A stretch of 64,000 nucleotides of DNA from Myxococcales bacterium (GTDB lineage: Bacteria; Myxococcota_C; UBA6777): positions 1 through 64,000 of the forward strand of contig JACKEL010000002.1 of NCBI GenBank assembly GCA_020632975.1. Direction: 5' to 3'. A model generated the notes under the pieces. The model was given only the letters and a program-made list of their open reading frames with translations. It was not told the DNA's origin and did not search any database. Of this stretch, positions 1-8,264 are shown one piece after another. A program made the translations under genes and the position numbers. Each line of letters starts with the position of its first letter. Position 1 is the stretch's first letter.

Positions 1-42
1 CTGTCACCAAGACAACTTTTCCTTGCATGATCTGCGTGTCTC

Positions 43-1470
43 CTAAGCTTCCTTCTCTGGAACTTCGAGGTACTGGCGTTTTTCGAGCTTGATGCGTCGC
101 TTAAACTCTTTGGGGGTCATCAGACAGGTCTCAAGCTCACGTCGCAAGGCCGCTTCATCGAGGTTGACGCCGATCATCACGATCTCTTGGCGACGATCCC
201 CATAAGGAGCCTTCCAGATCTTTTGGACGCCTTCGGGCATCTCGCCCATCTTGACTTCTTTTTGATGCAGTCGCGTGGCCCACCAAGGCCCCACAAACGA
301 ACAAGAAGACGCATCACCCGCGACAGACACAAAGCCCACCATGTCGCAGTAATCCCAGATCCATGCAAAGCCCTTCGCGCGGAGCAAACCAGGGAAAGGC
401 TTTTCCCAAAAGCGTGCAAAACGAGCTGTATCGAAGGGAAGCCGCGCCTCGTACACAAAGGAACGCAGACCATACTTTTTCTGATAGGCAGGGATATGAT
501 CGTGGGTGGGGTCATCGCAGCTTGGATCATCACAGTGATGATGGCCGTGTTCGTGGCTATGACCGTGTTCGTGGTGATGTTCATGATGATGGTCGTGATC
601 GCAGTCAGGTGCGCAGTCTTCGTTGTGTTCGTGGCCGTGTTCATGGCCATGTTCGTGACCATGCTCATGGGACTCTGCTGCGACCTCTTCGGCTTGTTCT
701 TCGGGACCTTTGCGGCCTTCGTGATCCTCAAGCATCTGGATCCAACTTGCCCCATCGAGCGTCTTTTCAGGGTGAAAGCGACGGGTCATCAGGATCTTCT
801 TGGGATCGACTTCTGAGTGATTGGTCGCGATCATCTCGGCGTGTTGGTTGAGTTGACGAAGCATCGCTTCCAAGCGCGCAAGCTCATCTGTAGAAAGCAT
901 GTCGGACTTGTTCAACAAGATCACATCTGCGCACTCGACTTGCTCGATCAACAACTCAAACAGCGGTCGTTGGTCGGTTTCAACAGCGGGTTGTTTTCCT
1001 GCTTGAATGTTGTCCCAGTGACTCAAAAAGAACTTTGAGTCCACCACCGTCACCAAAGTGTCGAGGCGCACGATCTCAGCAAGGCGTTTTCCTGCGGCAT
1101 TGGGCTTGTAGAAGCTTTGCACCACAGACATGGGCTCGGCAACCCCAGTACATTCGACAAACATAGCGTCGTAAGTACCTTCGTTTGCGAGGTTTGCAAC
1201 CGTTTCTGCAAGATCGTCTTGGATCGAGCAGCACACGCAACCATCGCTGAGTTCCACGACCTGTCCAGGCGGTAGCTGCGCTTGCTGCGAACCTTCGCGG
1301 ATCAACGAAGCATCGATGTTGATCTCACCCATATCGTTCACGACGATCGCGACGCGCGTACCGTCAAGATTGCGAAGAAGATGGTTGACGAGGGTGGTCT
1401 TTCCTGCGCCCAAGAAGCCAGAAAAAACGGTCACTGCGGGTCTTTTATCTATTACGATTTGTTCACTCAT
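43..1470 (-). CDS. CobW/G3E-family GTPase with histidine-rich metal-binding loop
   Basis: G3E GTPase of the CobW/YjiA/ZNG (COG0523) type, 475 aa, probably a cytoplasmic metallochaperone for zinc or another divalent metal. Seen: P-loop GFLGAGKT near residues 18-25, the family signature GCVCC at 77-81, a NKSD guanine-specificity motif, a very His-rich HGHEHGHEH-type tract with interspersed Asp/Cys near 267-322, then a CobW C-terminal domain. The reading frame stays open further upstream, but ATG at 1468-1470 is chosen because GGGGAG lies about 10 nt before it and the conserved N-terminus begins there. It is divergent from the methyltransferase at 1998. The metal cannot be assigned from sequence; a Zur-type site would point to zinc, and I saw none that I trust. 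Confidence 0.9.
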   Translation of the reverse strand: MSEQIVIDKRPAVTVFSGFLGAGKTTLVNHLLRNLDGTRVAIVVNDMGEINIDASLIREGSQQAQLPPGQVVELSDGCVCCSIQDDLAETVANLANEGTYDAMFVECTGVAEPMSVVQSFYKPNAAGKRLAEIVRLDTLVTVVDSKFFLSHWDNIQAGKQPAVETDQRPLFELLIEQVECADVILLNKSDMLSTDELARLEAMLRQLNQHAEMIATNHSEVDPKKILMTRRFHPEKTLDGASWIQMLEDHEGRKGPEEQAEEVAAESHEHGHEHGHEHGHEHNEDCAPDCDHDHHHEHHHEHGHSHEHGHHHCDDPSCDDPTHDHIPAYQKKYGLRSFVYEARLPFDTARFARFWEKPFPGLLRAKGFAWIWDYCDMVGFVSVAGDASSCSFVGPWWATRLHQKEVKMGEMPEGVQKIWKAPYGDRRQEIVMIGVNLDEAALRRELETCLMTPKEFKRRIKLEKRQYLEVPEKEA

Positions 1471-1997
1471 CAGAAAGAGTCTCCCCAAAAGGATCATTTC
1501 GGGCCTTCCAATGGGCATGTCGATACACATCCAAAGAAAGCTCCACGTCGAAAGGGTGCCATCATAATGTGGTGTGATGGGTTCGTCTATGCCCTTTTTG
1601 CTGCGCCTTATGATGCAGACCACAAGACAAAGACTCGCAATCTTCACCCCAAAAGCCCCAAAAGACCCAAACAACTGTCAGCAAGTCTAAAAAGAGAAAG
1701 CCCGACAAAACAAGTGAAAGATGATCAGAAGAAAAACATAGACAAAAAGACACTTTCCATCTATTCCAACAATCCCTCGAATCTCTTTGTAGGCAAGACG
1801 TATCTTGAGGGGAAGAAAAACATCTTTTGAGTGGAAAAAGAAGGCGTCGGGGCCTTCTTTTTCGCTTCGGTGATCGCTATCTCATCTTAGCAACCAAAGT
1901 AAAAAACAGGCCCTCACACACAGTTTCGCAAACCTCTCAAACAAAGCAAGTCTTGAAGGCTCCGAAAGCTCAACGACCCTCGCTGGAGTTTCACACA
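1471..1997. other. Divergent intergenic region with one strong hairpin
   Basis: No convincing gene is seen in these 527 bases. Open frames exist on both strands but lack a start, a ribosome binding site and protein-like composition. The region must carry the promoters of the CobW and methyltransferase genes. The only clear structure is the hairpin at 1835-1862. Confidence 0.6.
1835..1862. terminator. Terminator-like hairpin between divergent genes
   Basis: Perfect 11-bp stem (AAAAAGAAGGC at 1835-1845 pairing with GCCTTCTTTTT at 1852-1862) around a 6-nt loop. A and T runs on the two arms give a U-tract on either strand. It lies inside a divergent promoter region, not behind a gene, so it may end a short leader or unannotated transcript instead of an mRNA. 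Confidence 0.6.
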
Positions 1998-2585
1998 ATG
2001 TGGGATCAACGCTACGACGTAGAAGAGTATGTGTATGGTAAAGAACCCAATGACTTTTTGCGCCAACATAGCCACCTCCTTCCCGAAGGAGAGATCCTCT
2101 GTCTCGCCGAAGGTGAGGGACGTAACGCGGTGTACCTCGCAGAGCAGGGATACCACGTTACAGCCATTGACGCTTCCGCGATCGGCCTTTCCAAAGCGCA
2201 CAAACTGGCCCTAGAACGCAATGTAAGCATCACAACGCAGGTCGCAGATCTCGAACAATACAAGTTTGCAGAAGAACGATGGAGTGGCATCGTGTCGATC
2301 TTTGCGCATCTTCCGCCTCTTTTGCGCAAACGTGTCCACCAAAACATCGTGCATTCTCTGCGACCAGGTGGGGTCTTTTTGTTGGAGGCCTACACCCCCG
2401 CACAACTCCAATACAAGACAGGTGGTCCGCCTGTCGCTGAGATGATGATGGATCTGCAAAGCCTCCAAGAAGAGTTGGTGGGTCTTCAGTTCATCCATGC
2501 CCAAGAGATCGTGCGAGAAGTCCATGAAGGACAGTTCCATCATGGAACAAGTGCTGTCGTCCAAATTATCGCAAGACGAGATTAA
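1998..2585 (+). CDS. Class I SAM-dependent methyltransferase (TehB/TPMT-like)
   Basis: 195-aa soluble methyltransferase. The N-terminus MWDQRY...YGKEPNDFL is typical of the TehB/thiopurine-methyltransferase-like group. SAM motif I (LCLAEGEGRNAVYLA) covers about residues 34-48, an acidic end of strand 2 follows (VTAIDAS), and LRPGGVFLLEAY forms the motif III region near the middle. The substrate cannot be read from the sequence. ATG 1998 is preceded by CTGGAG with about 9 nt spacing; the in-frame TTG at 1827 would add an implausible Arg-rich extension running through the hairpin at 1835. A likely terminator follows at 2696. Confidence 0.85.
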   Translation: MWDQRYDVEEYVYGKEPNDFLRQHSHLLPEGEILCLAEGEGRNAVYLAEQGYHVTAIDASAIGLSKAHKLALERNVSITTQVADLEQYKFAEERWSGIVSIFAHLPPLLRKRVHQNIVHSLRPGGVFLLEAYTPAQLQYKTGGPPVAEMMMDLQSLQEELVGLQFIHAQEIVREVHEGQFHHGTSAVVQIIARRD

Positions 2586-2695
2586 TTCTCACAAACAACG
2601 CTTCAACTTCTCCCCTCCCACGTTTCATCGAATCCGCACAGCCTTCTCTCTTCCTTTGCCACTTAGCTGTTTGGACTGCATAATCTCTGAATAAA

Positions 2696-2727
2696 AAAGA
2701 GAACACAACAAAAAGTGTACTCTTTCT
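2696..2727 (+). terminator. Probable terminator of the methyltransferase gene
   Basis: 11-bp stem with one mismatch (AAAGAGAACAC at 2696-2706 against GTGTACTCTTT at 2715-2725) and a T-rich 3' flank, about 110 nt after the stop at 2585. Confidence 0.5.
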
Positions 2728-2744
2728 TAGGGGCTTATGTAACA

Positions 2745-2885
2745 ATGGCGCATGCAAAAACGTCCGAGAAAGATGTATTGGATTTTATCCAAGAAAATCG
2801 AAATCAATGGTCCAAGATTGAGCGAGCGAGAGGGGTTCGCTCAATCCTCACCATGCCTATGTACTCCCTCCGCGATCTCACATGA
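2745..2885 (+). CDS. Possible 46-aa small protein
   Basis: ATG at 2745 opens a 46-codon frame ending with TGA at 2883-2885. The product begins MAHAKTSEKDVLDFIQENRN and is charged and helix-prone, more protein-like than random intergenic translation. The only purine-rich stretch upstream (AGGGG) is about 14 nt away, which is far for a ribosome binding site. It could be a real small protein, a leader peptide for the gene at 2964, or a remnant of a longer gene. No family recognised. Confidence 0.25.
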   Translation: MAHAKTSEKDVLDFIQENRNQWSKIERARGVRSILTMPMYSLRDLT

Positions 2886-2905
2886 TTTGCTGTCACCGCA
2901 GACTT

Positions 2906-2930
2906 GGGTCCAAAGGGTCCCTTTGGGTCC
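2906..2930 (+). promoter_or_regulatory. Three phased GGGTCC repeats forming an imperfect palindrome
   Basis: GGGTCC occurs at 2906-2911, 2915-2920 and 2925-2930, about one helical turn apart. With flanking TTT/AAA runs the block can also fold into a hairpin of about 15 bp using G-U pairs. It lies 34 nt upstream of the start codon at 2964, so it may be an operator or a structured 5' leader. Confidence 0.4.
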
Positions 2931-2963
2931 AAGTGACGCCCAACCATAGAAGAAGGAGGAAGA

Positions 2964-4124
2964 ATGCATCGTTCGCGACAAACAAGAGTGCTCTTGTTTG
3001 TCCTGTTTTTGCCGGCCTTTCTTTTTGCAACAACGATCCCTATCGCTTGCGATCCGAAGGTTACCGAGCAAACAGGCGAAAAAGCACCAGAAACCACTGC
3101 AGAGTCGACGCCAGAAGAAAAAACCGCTGTACCCGAAGATGGAGGCACACCCGAAGACGGCGGAACCAATGAAACGCCTCCCACAGAAAACCAGCCCGAA
3201 CAACCCACCCAAGCCAGCGTGGAAGAGTCCGCAACGAAGGTCAACACGCCTCTCGATGCAACGCCTAGCCCCAACGGAGACTTCAATTATTACACGGCCG
3301 TGTTGGCACCCAATGCCGATGAGCCCGATGTTGTCGCAGGGCAAGGTGCAGTCTTCAAAGTCGAAAAAGGCAAGCCTCCCCAAGAGCTTGCCAAAGGCTT
3401 TTTCTCACCACTTAGCCTGGTGGTATCCACAGACGGACAAACCATTTTTGTGGCGGATCGTGGTCAGACCACCCCAGAAGAAGAAGATGTAGACAGCACC
3501 AAAACGGGCGGGCTTTACACCATCCCCAGCGCAGGTGGCCAACCAACCTTGATCACGACCACCCAAGGCTATCAACCTCGTGGCTTGGATGTGGTCAAAG
3601 AAAACGACGAAGATGTTGTGTACTTCTCGGGTGTGGACCCCGCAGATGGACAAGCAGGCGTCTTCAAGATCAAAGCCAGTGGTGGCGCAGTCACAACGAT
3701 TTTGAAGGGAGATCCACTTCGCGATCCCAGCGGTCTAGCGGTCTCTTCGACAGGAAAGATCTATGTGGCGGATGCCAGTGCGGATGCCACCACCATGTCG
3801 ATGGTGTACGAGATCACAGATGGCAAAGCAGCCCCTTTCACTGATCCTATGCGTGTCGGTTATCCCGCAGGGATCGCCCTTACCAAGAATGGAGAAACCC
3901 TCCTTATCTCAGGGCTCCAAGCCCAAGAAAACTCTTCTGTTGTTTACCTTGTGAAGGTTGCAGACAAAAGCATCACAGAGTTCACCCAAGGGATCTCACA
4001 AAACTCCGAGTCTGGCGGTGTCCACCGCGCCCACAACAGCAATACTTTTGCGTGGGCCAACAGTGACACACCTGACGCCGATGGTGTGGGTGGTGGAACC
4101 GTTTACACCATCAAACTCCCGTAG
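2964..4124 (+). CDS. Beta-propeller (SMP-30/NHL-like) lipoprotein
   Basis: 386-aa exported lipoprotein. Signal peptide 1-28 ends in IPIA with the lipobox Cys at 29. A Pro/Glu/Thr-rich linker (about 30-95) follows, then repeats of the form SGLAVS..GKIYVAD and PRGLDVV..DVVYFSG that suggest a six-bladed NHL/SMP-30 propeller. AGGAGG at 2955-2960 supports the ATG at 2964. It heads a run of same-strand genes (DUF4331, TPR, HupE-like), so a role in that exported system is plausible. No catalytic residues are assigned; it could be a sugar-lactone-binding or purely structural propeller. Confidence 0.7.
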   Translation: MHRSRQTRVLLFVLFLPAFLFATTIPIACDPKVTEQTGEKAPETTAESTPEEKTAVPEDGGTPEDGGTNETPPTENQPEQPTQASVEESATKVNTPLDATPSPNGDFNYYTAVLAPNADEPDVVAGQGAVFKVEKGKPPQELAKGFFSPLSLVVSTDGQTIFVADRGQTTPEEEDVDSTKTGGLYTIPSAGGQPTLITTTQGYQPRGLDVVKENDEDVVYFSGVDPADGQAGVFKIKASGGAVTTILKGDPLRDPSGLAVSSTGKIYVADASADATTMSMVYEITDGKAAPFTDPMRVGYPAGIALTKNGETLLISGLQAQENSSVVYLVKVADKSITEFTQGISQNSESGGVHRAHNSNTFAWANSDTPDADGVGGGTVYTIKLP

Positions 4125-4196
4125 ATGCTTGAGATATCATGTCTTTCGAGATACGACGCAATCCAAACAAAAACAGAAGATAAAGGAGACCTCACC

Positions 4197-5594
4197 ATGA
4201 CCTTTCGACGAACTTGGCTTTTTGCCCTCCTTGGCGCCATGCTGTGGAGCGCTCCCACATCGACTTGGGCTTCGAGTCACCGCGAAGCCCCCGCCATTAC
4301 GGAAGATCCCGCGGCCGACAACACAGATCTTTATGCTTGGGTCACCCCCAACACGCACGACAAACTTCACGTCGTCGCCAACTGGAACCCTCTCCAACAA
4401 CCTGCGGGGGGTCCTAACTTTCACAAGTTTTCAGACGATGTGTTGTACAGCATCCACATCACTCGCGGCGGTAGCAGCCTCGACGATGTGATCACCTACC
4501 ACTTTGAGTTCAAAAGTGCGCGTGCAAAGACCGTCAAACCCGACGATCAAAATGCAACTGTAGGTGGCGGGAAAGAATTTTTCCGACAGCTTGCAGGAGT
4601 CGAGCAAACCTACACCGTTTACAAAACGGAGTGGACCAATCGACGCCCCAAAACCACGGTCCTCGCGAGAAACGTAAACGTCGCTCCCCCCAACATTGGG
4701 CCTCGCACCAACCAAGTCGCGTACAAGATCACAGCCTACGACGATACTTTCGCCAAAACCTTTATCAAAGATCTTGGTACAGGCGGTAGCGAAGGTCGTG
4801 TCTGGGCAGGTCCCCGCGACGACGGTTTCTACGTGGATCTTGGTGGTGTCTTCGACCTCGCAAACCTTCGTGCCAAAGGCACCGCACAAGACGGTGTTGC
4901 GGGCTTTAACGTCCATAGTATCGCGTTGGAGATCCCCACCACCAAGCTGACCTTTGACGGCCAAGCTCCCGCAAACAAAGCAAGCGCTGAAAATACCCTT
5001 GGCGTCTGGGCTTCTTCGAGTCGTCGTCGCATCCAGTTCCGCCTCTGGAGCGGGCGCAACGTCTCTTTGGGTCCTTGGGTCCAAGTCTCACGGCTCGGTC
5101 TCCCCCTTGTGAACGAAGCTTTGATCGGTTTGCAAGACAAAGATCGCTACAATGCAGGGCACCCCAAAACAGATGCTGCCCGATTTGGTGCGTACTTCCT
5201 TAACCCTGTCGTGGTACGAGATGCCGAAGCTGTCGGGATCTACACAGCTTTGGGCGCAGATCCTACCCCTTTCAAGTTCAACCGCACAGATATCCTCGAT
5301 ATCATCAGCATCAAGACCAACGAACGCGCGATCCAAACCGTCGGCGACGTCTTGCGTGTGGATCTCGGGCAAGACTCCAGCTTCCCCAACGGTCGCCCCA
5401 TCCCTGGCGGTGCAACCAATACCCAAGAACAAGCCGATGTTACCGACGTTTTGCTCTCTGTGATCCTTTCCAAAGGCGCGGTACCTGTCAAAGATGGCGT
5501 CGATTACAACGACAAACCCTTCCTCTCTGAGATGCCTTGGTTGCCGCTCCCCCACGAAGGCTACAGCGGTGGCCACGGAAAAACCACGCCCTAA
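4197..5594 (+). CDS. DUF4331 family secreted protein
   Basis: 465-aa exported protein. The Sec signal (1-26, ending TWA) is followed at once by SHREAP, the usual mature N-terminus of DUF4331 proteins, and then by the family's NTDLYAW and TRGG-type segments. Function of the family is not established. ATG 4197 is chosen for AAAGGAGA at 4182-4189 and the complete signal peptide; the frame is open to 4125 but adds a hydrophilic stretch. It sits 72 nt after the propeller lipoprotein and 99 nt before the TPR gene. From memory of similar genomes, DUF4331, TPR and HupE/UreJ genes tend to travel together, which fits here. Confidence 0.85.
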   Translation: MTFRRTWLFALLGAMLWSAPTSTWASSHREAPAITEDPAADNTDLYAWVTPNTHDKLHVVANWNPLQQPAGGPNFHKFSDDVLYSIHITRGGSSLDDVITYHFEFKSARAKTVKPDDQNATVGGGKEFFRQLAGVEQTYTVYKTEWTNRRPKTTVLARNVNVAPPNIGPRTNQVAYKITAYDDTFAKTFIKDLGTGGSEGRVWAGPRDDGFYVDLGGVFDLANLRAKGTAQDGVAGFNVHSIALEIPTTKLTFDGQAPANKASAENTLGVWASSSRRRIQFRLWSGRNVSLGPWVQVSRLGLPLVNEALIGLQDKDRYNAGHPKTDAARFGAYFLNPVVVRDAEAVGIYTALGADPTPFKFNRTDILDIISIKTNERAIQTVGDVLRVDLGQDSSFPNGRPIPGGATNTQEQADVTDVLLSVILSKGAVPVKDGVDYNDKPFLSEMPWLPLPHEGYSGGHGKTTP

Positions 5595-5693
5595 CCCCCC
5601 ACGCTCTCCCCTCTTTCTCTTTTCCCCAAAAAGCGCTTTGCTGCGCGCTGGACACATCACAGGACAACTTTCTCTCACCTAGAGGACCGAGCT

Positions 5694-7079
5694 TTGAAGA
5701 AATCATCTACTCCACCCGCCCCTCGCCACGGTCTCATGCTGTTTTTGTTGGCTCTCTTTGGTGTGTCCATCGCGTTTCTAGCCTTGAATCGGCCCACAAC
5801 GACACATACGGCCACAAATCCCTCCCACGTCACGCCCAAGACACCAAGCAAAAGCATGGAGCAAGTCTTGGCTTTGGCTGATCCCAAAGGCAGCTTGCCC
5901 CTTGATGACTTGCTGCGAAAACGACAACGCGCCACCAAGAAAAACCCCGAAAAACTCGACCTTTGGATCTTACTGGGTCGCACTTGGGTGATGAAAGCCC
6001 GAACCTCGGGTGACGCAGGCTTTTATCTCAATGCCCAAGCTTGCGCCACCATCGCCCAAGAACTCGAACCCAACAACCCCATGGCCCTCACCCTTCAAGG
6101 GCTTTCGCTGGTCAATCAACACGAGTTCTCGAAGGCTCGCGATCTTGCCCAAGGTGTCTTGCAAAAACATCCCCAAGAGATGCTTGCCCTCGCGATCCTC
6201 AGTGATGCACAGCTTGAACTGGGGCGTTACAAAGAAGCCCTTGCTGCCGCCCAAAAGATGATGGACATCAAACCCAGCCTGCCCGCTTATAGCCGTCTCT
6301 CCTACCTTTCGTGGTTGGTGGGCCGCGTCAAAGAAGCCAAAGACACCATGCGCAAAGCCATCGATGCGGGCAGAAGTTCACGCGACCGCGAGCCTGGAAC
6401 ATGGGCCATCATCCAAGCCGCTCTCTACTTTTGGCACGAAGGCGACTACAACGGCGCCCTCGCTGGCACCACCATGGCCCTCCGCTACTTTCCTGACTAC
6501 GCTCCTGCACTTGTCGCACATGGCCGTGTACTCGTCGCTTTGAAGCGTTTTGAAGAGGCACGAAAGGCTTTTCAAAACGCGATGCAACGCTCCCCACAAG
6601 CCCAGACCGCATGGTTGCTAGGAGACACCTACACTGCCCTTCAAAAACCAAAAGAAGCTAAAAAGTCTTATCAACGTGCAGAAAAAATCGGACAACAAGC
6701 TGATCATCGAACACTTGCTTTGATGCTCGCCAATCAAAAGCGCAGACTCCCCGAAGCCATCGAATGGATCAAAGAAGAATACACCAAGCGGCCCGATCTC
6801 TACACCGCAGATGTTTATGCTTGGGTACTCCACCGCGCAGGGCAGCACCAACGTGCACGCAAGCTGATCGAACAAGCGATGCACCTGAATACACCCGATG
6901 CCCTTTTTTGGTACCACGCGGGCCTGATCTACCTTGCTTGCGGAGAAACAGAAAAGGGGCGCTCTTTCTTGCTACGTGCACAAAAACGCCACCCTCACCT
7001 CGATCCCACACTGACCCAAGAAACCCTTGCGGCCCTCGCCAAGCTTTCCCCACCAGCCTCACAACCCACGAGAAAATAA
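5694..7079 (+). CDS. Membrane-anchored tetratricopeptide repeat protein
   Basis: 461-aa protein with an N-terminal membrane segment (about 13-32) that has no obvious cleavage site, then a TPR solenoid from about residue 70 to the end (A..P..A repeats such as YKEALAAAQKMMDIKPSLPAYSRLSYLSWLVG). The start is TTG at 5694, supported by AGAGGA at 5681-5686; no better ATG precedes the membrane helix. It likely faces the periplasm and scaffolds partners from the same operon. Its stop is one base before the next start, indicating co-translation with the HupE-like gene. Confidence 0.8.
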   Translation: MKKSSTPPAPRHGLMLFLLALFGVSIAFLALNRPTTTHTATNPSHVTPKTPSKSMEQVLALADPKGSLPLDDLLRKRQRATKKNPEKLDLWILLGRTWVMKARTSGDAGFYLNAQACATIAQELEPNNPMALTLQGLSLVNQHEFSKARDLAQGVLQKHPQEMLALAILSDAQLELGRYKEALAAAQKMMDIKPSLPAYSRLSYLSWLVGRVKEAKDTMRKAIDAGRSSRDREPGTWAIIQAALYFWHEGDYNGALAGTTMALRYFPDYAPALVAHGRVLVALKRFEEARKAFQNAMQRSPQAQTAWLLGDTYTALQKPKEAKKSYQRAEKIGQQADHRTLALMLANQKRRLPEAIEWIKEEYTKRPDLYTADVYAWVLHRAGQHQRARKLIEQAMHLNTPDALFWYHAGLIYLACGETEKGRSFLLRAQKRHPHLDPTLTQETLAALAKLSPPASQPTRK

Positions 7080-7080
7080 C

Positions 7081-8244
7081 ATGCACACACCGCTGTTTTC
7101 TCTAAACAAACACACACATCTCTCTCTCTTTCTTCTGGACCAGCGCAACATGGGGGGACATCGCCCTCAACGCAGAGAAAAGCCTCTATACATCGGGCTT
7201 TTCTTGCTTTTGTGGGGATGGTTTTGTGGCCCTCTCTCCAACGAAGCCAAAGCCCACAAGATCGGGCTTTCCAAAGGCACTTACACGGCGACCCCACAAG
7301 GACTACAAGTGGTTTGGGATCTGGCCCAAGGCGATCTGCGGCTGTTGTTGCCCAAGCTCCATGCACATCGAGACAAAAAGCTCACCTCCGCTTCGTTGCA
7401 CGCATCCCACGATGCCATCGAGGGTTTATGGAGACAACGCCTTCTCATCTGGAAAGGCGACAAGCCCTGCCAAGCGAAGCTCAAAGAAACCAAGCCTCTC
7501 GAAAAAGACGGGGTATCCATCCATCTCCTCTACCTCTGCAACAAGGCAAAGGGCGATCTACGCGGTCGAATCGACCTTTTGGAAGATCTTGCGCCAAGTC
7601 ATCGCCATCTTGCCACCATCCCCTCCCCAAAACCTCGGATGCTTGTGCTCTTTCGCAACAACAAGACATTTTCTCTCAAAGCAGGTACATCCCCCTCCCA
7701 AAAGCATCATAGCTTCCTCGTGATGGGCATCGAGCACATCTTGTTTGGTTGGGATCATATCTTGTTTTTGTTGGCCTTGGTGTTGTTGGGGGGGTCATGG
7801 CGGATCTTGCTGGGGATCGTGACAGCCTTTACAGTCGCACACTCGATCACGCTAAGCCTCTCTGTGATGGGCTACTTGGTCCCTTCACCCAAGGTCATCG
7901 AGCCTTTGATCGCGCTTTCTGTTGCGTATGTTGGGATAGAAAACTTTTTCGTGCAAAAGATCGATCACCGCTGGATGTTGACGTTCGCCTTTGGCTTGAT
8001 CCATGGATTTGGTCTCGCAGGCGCACTCAATGAAGTGCACATCCCTCCTCAACAAGCCATCTCTGCGCTACTCTTCTTCAATCTGGGTGTTGAGGCTGGG
8101 CAGCTTTGCTTGCTTGTCCTTGCGCTGCCCTTGCTTCATCTCGCCCGAGAGAAGGCTTGGTTAACCCAACGAGTGACCCTCGCCATTAGTTCTTTGGTCA
8201 CTCTGGCGGGTGTCCTTTGGTTTTTGGAGCGAGTTTTTTCTTGA
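7081..8244 (+). CDS. HupE/UreJ_2-type membrane protein
   Basis: 388 aa. An N-terminal signal/anchor (about 36-52) leads to AHKIGLS, the usual start of the extracytoplasmic domain in this family. A periplasmic region of about 150 aa follows, then a C-terminal block of six or so membrane helices. The conserved metal-type motif GIEHILFGWDH lies near 215-225 and a second signature, LIHGFGLAGAL, further on. HupE/UreJ proteins are permease-like and linked to nickel in hydrogenase or urease settings, but no hydrogenase or urease genes are here, so the substrate is unknown. ATG 7081 directly follows the TPR gene's stop (TAA-C-ATG); a later ATG at 7150 is possible. Confidence 0.8.
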   Translation: MHTPLFSLNKHTHLSLFLLDQRNMGGHRPQRREKPLYIGLFLLLWGWFCGPLSNEAKAHKIGLSKGTYTATPQGLQVVWDLAQGDLRLLLPKLHAHRDKKLTSASLHASHDAIEGLWRQRLLIWKGDKPCQAKLKETKPLEKDGVSIHLLYLCNKAKGDLRGRIDLLEDLAPSHRHLATIPSPKPRMLVLFRNNKTFSLKAGTSPSQKHHSFLVMGIEHILFGWDHILFLLALVLLGGSWRILLGIVTAFTVAHSITLSLSVMGYLVPSPKVIEPLIALSVAYVGIENFFVQKIDHRWMLTFAFGLIHGFGLAGALNEVHIPPQQAISALLFFNLGVEAGQLCLLVLALPLLHLAREKAWLTQRVTLAISSLVTLAGVLWFLERVFS

Positions 8245-8264
8245 GCAAACAAAGGAATACTGAC

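Larger units (their letters stand above)
2586..2963. other. Intergenic region: terminator, small candidate ORF, inverted repeat, GGGTCC repeats
   Basis: No large gene. In order it holds the methyltransferase terminator (2696-2727), a possible 46-codon ORF (2745-2885), a 9-bp inverted repeat inside that ORF (ATTGAGCGA at 2817-2825, TCGCTCAAT at 2837-2845), and three phased GGGTCC elements (2906-2930) directly before the lipoprotein gene at 2964. Confidence 0.6.

Noticed and set aside
1..42. Possible gene end at the left edge
   Set aside because: Too short to assign; no recognisable protein in any frame.
505..670. Repeated CATGACCATG-like units that could suggest a short repeat array
   Set aside because: They encode the His-rich loop of the GTPase; unit length and spacing follow codons, so not CRISPR or a noncoding repeat.
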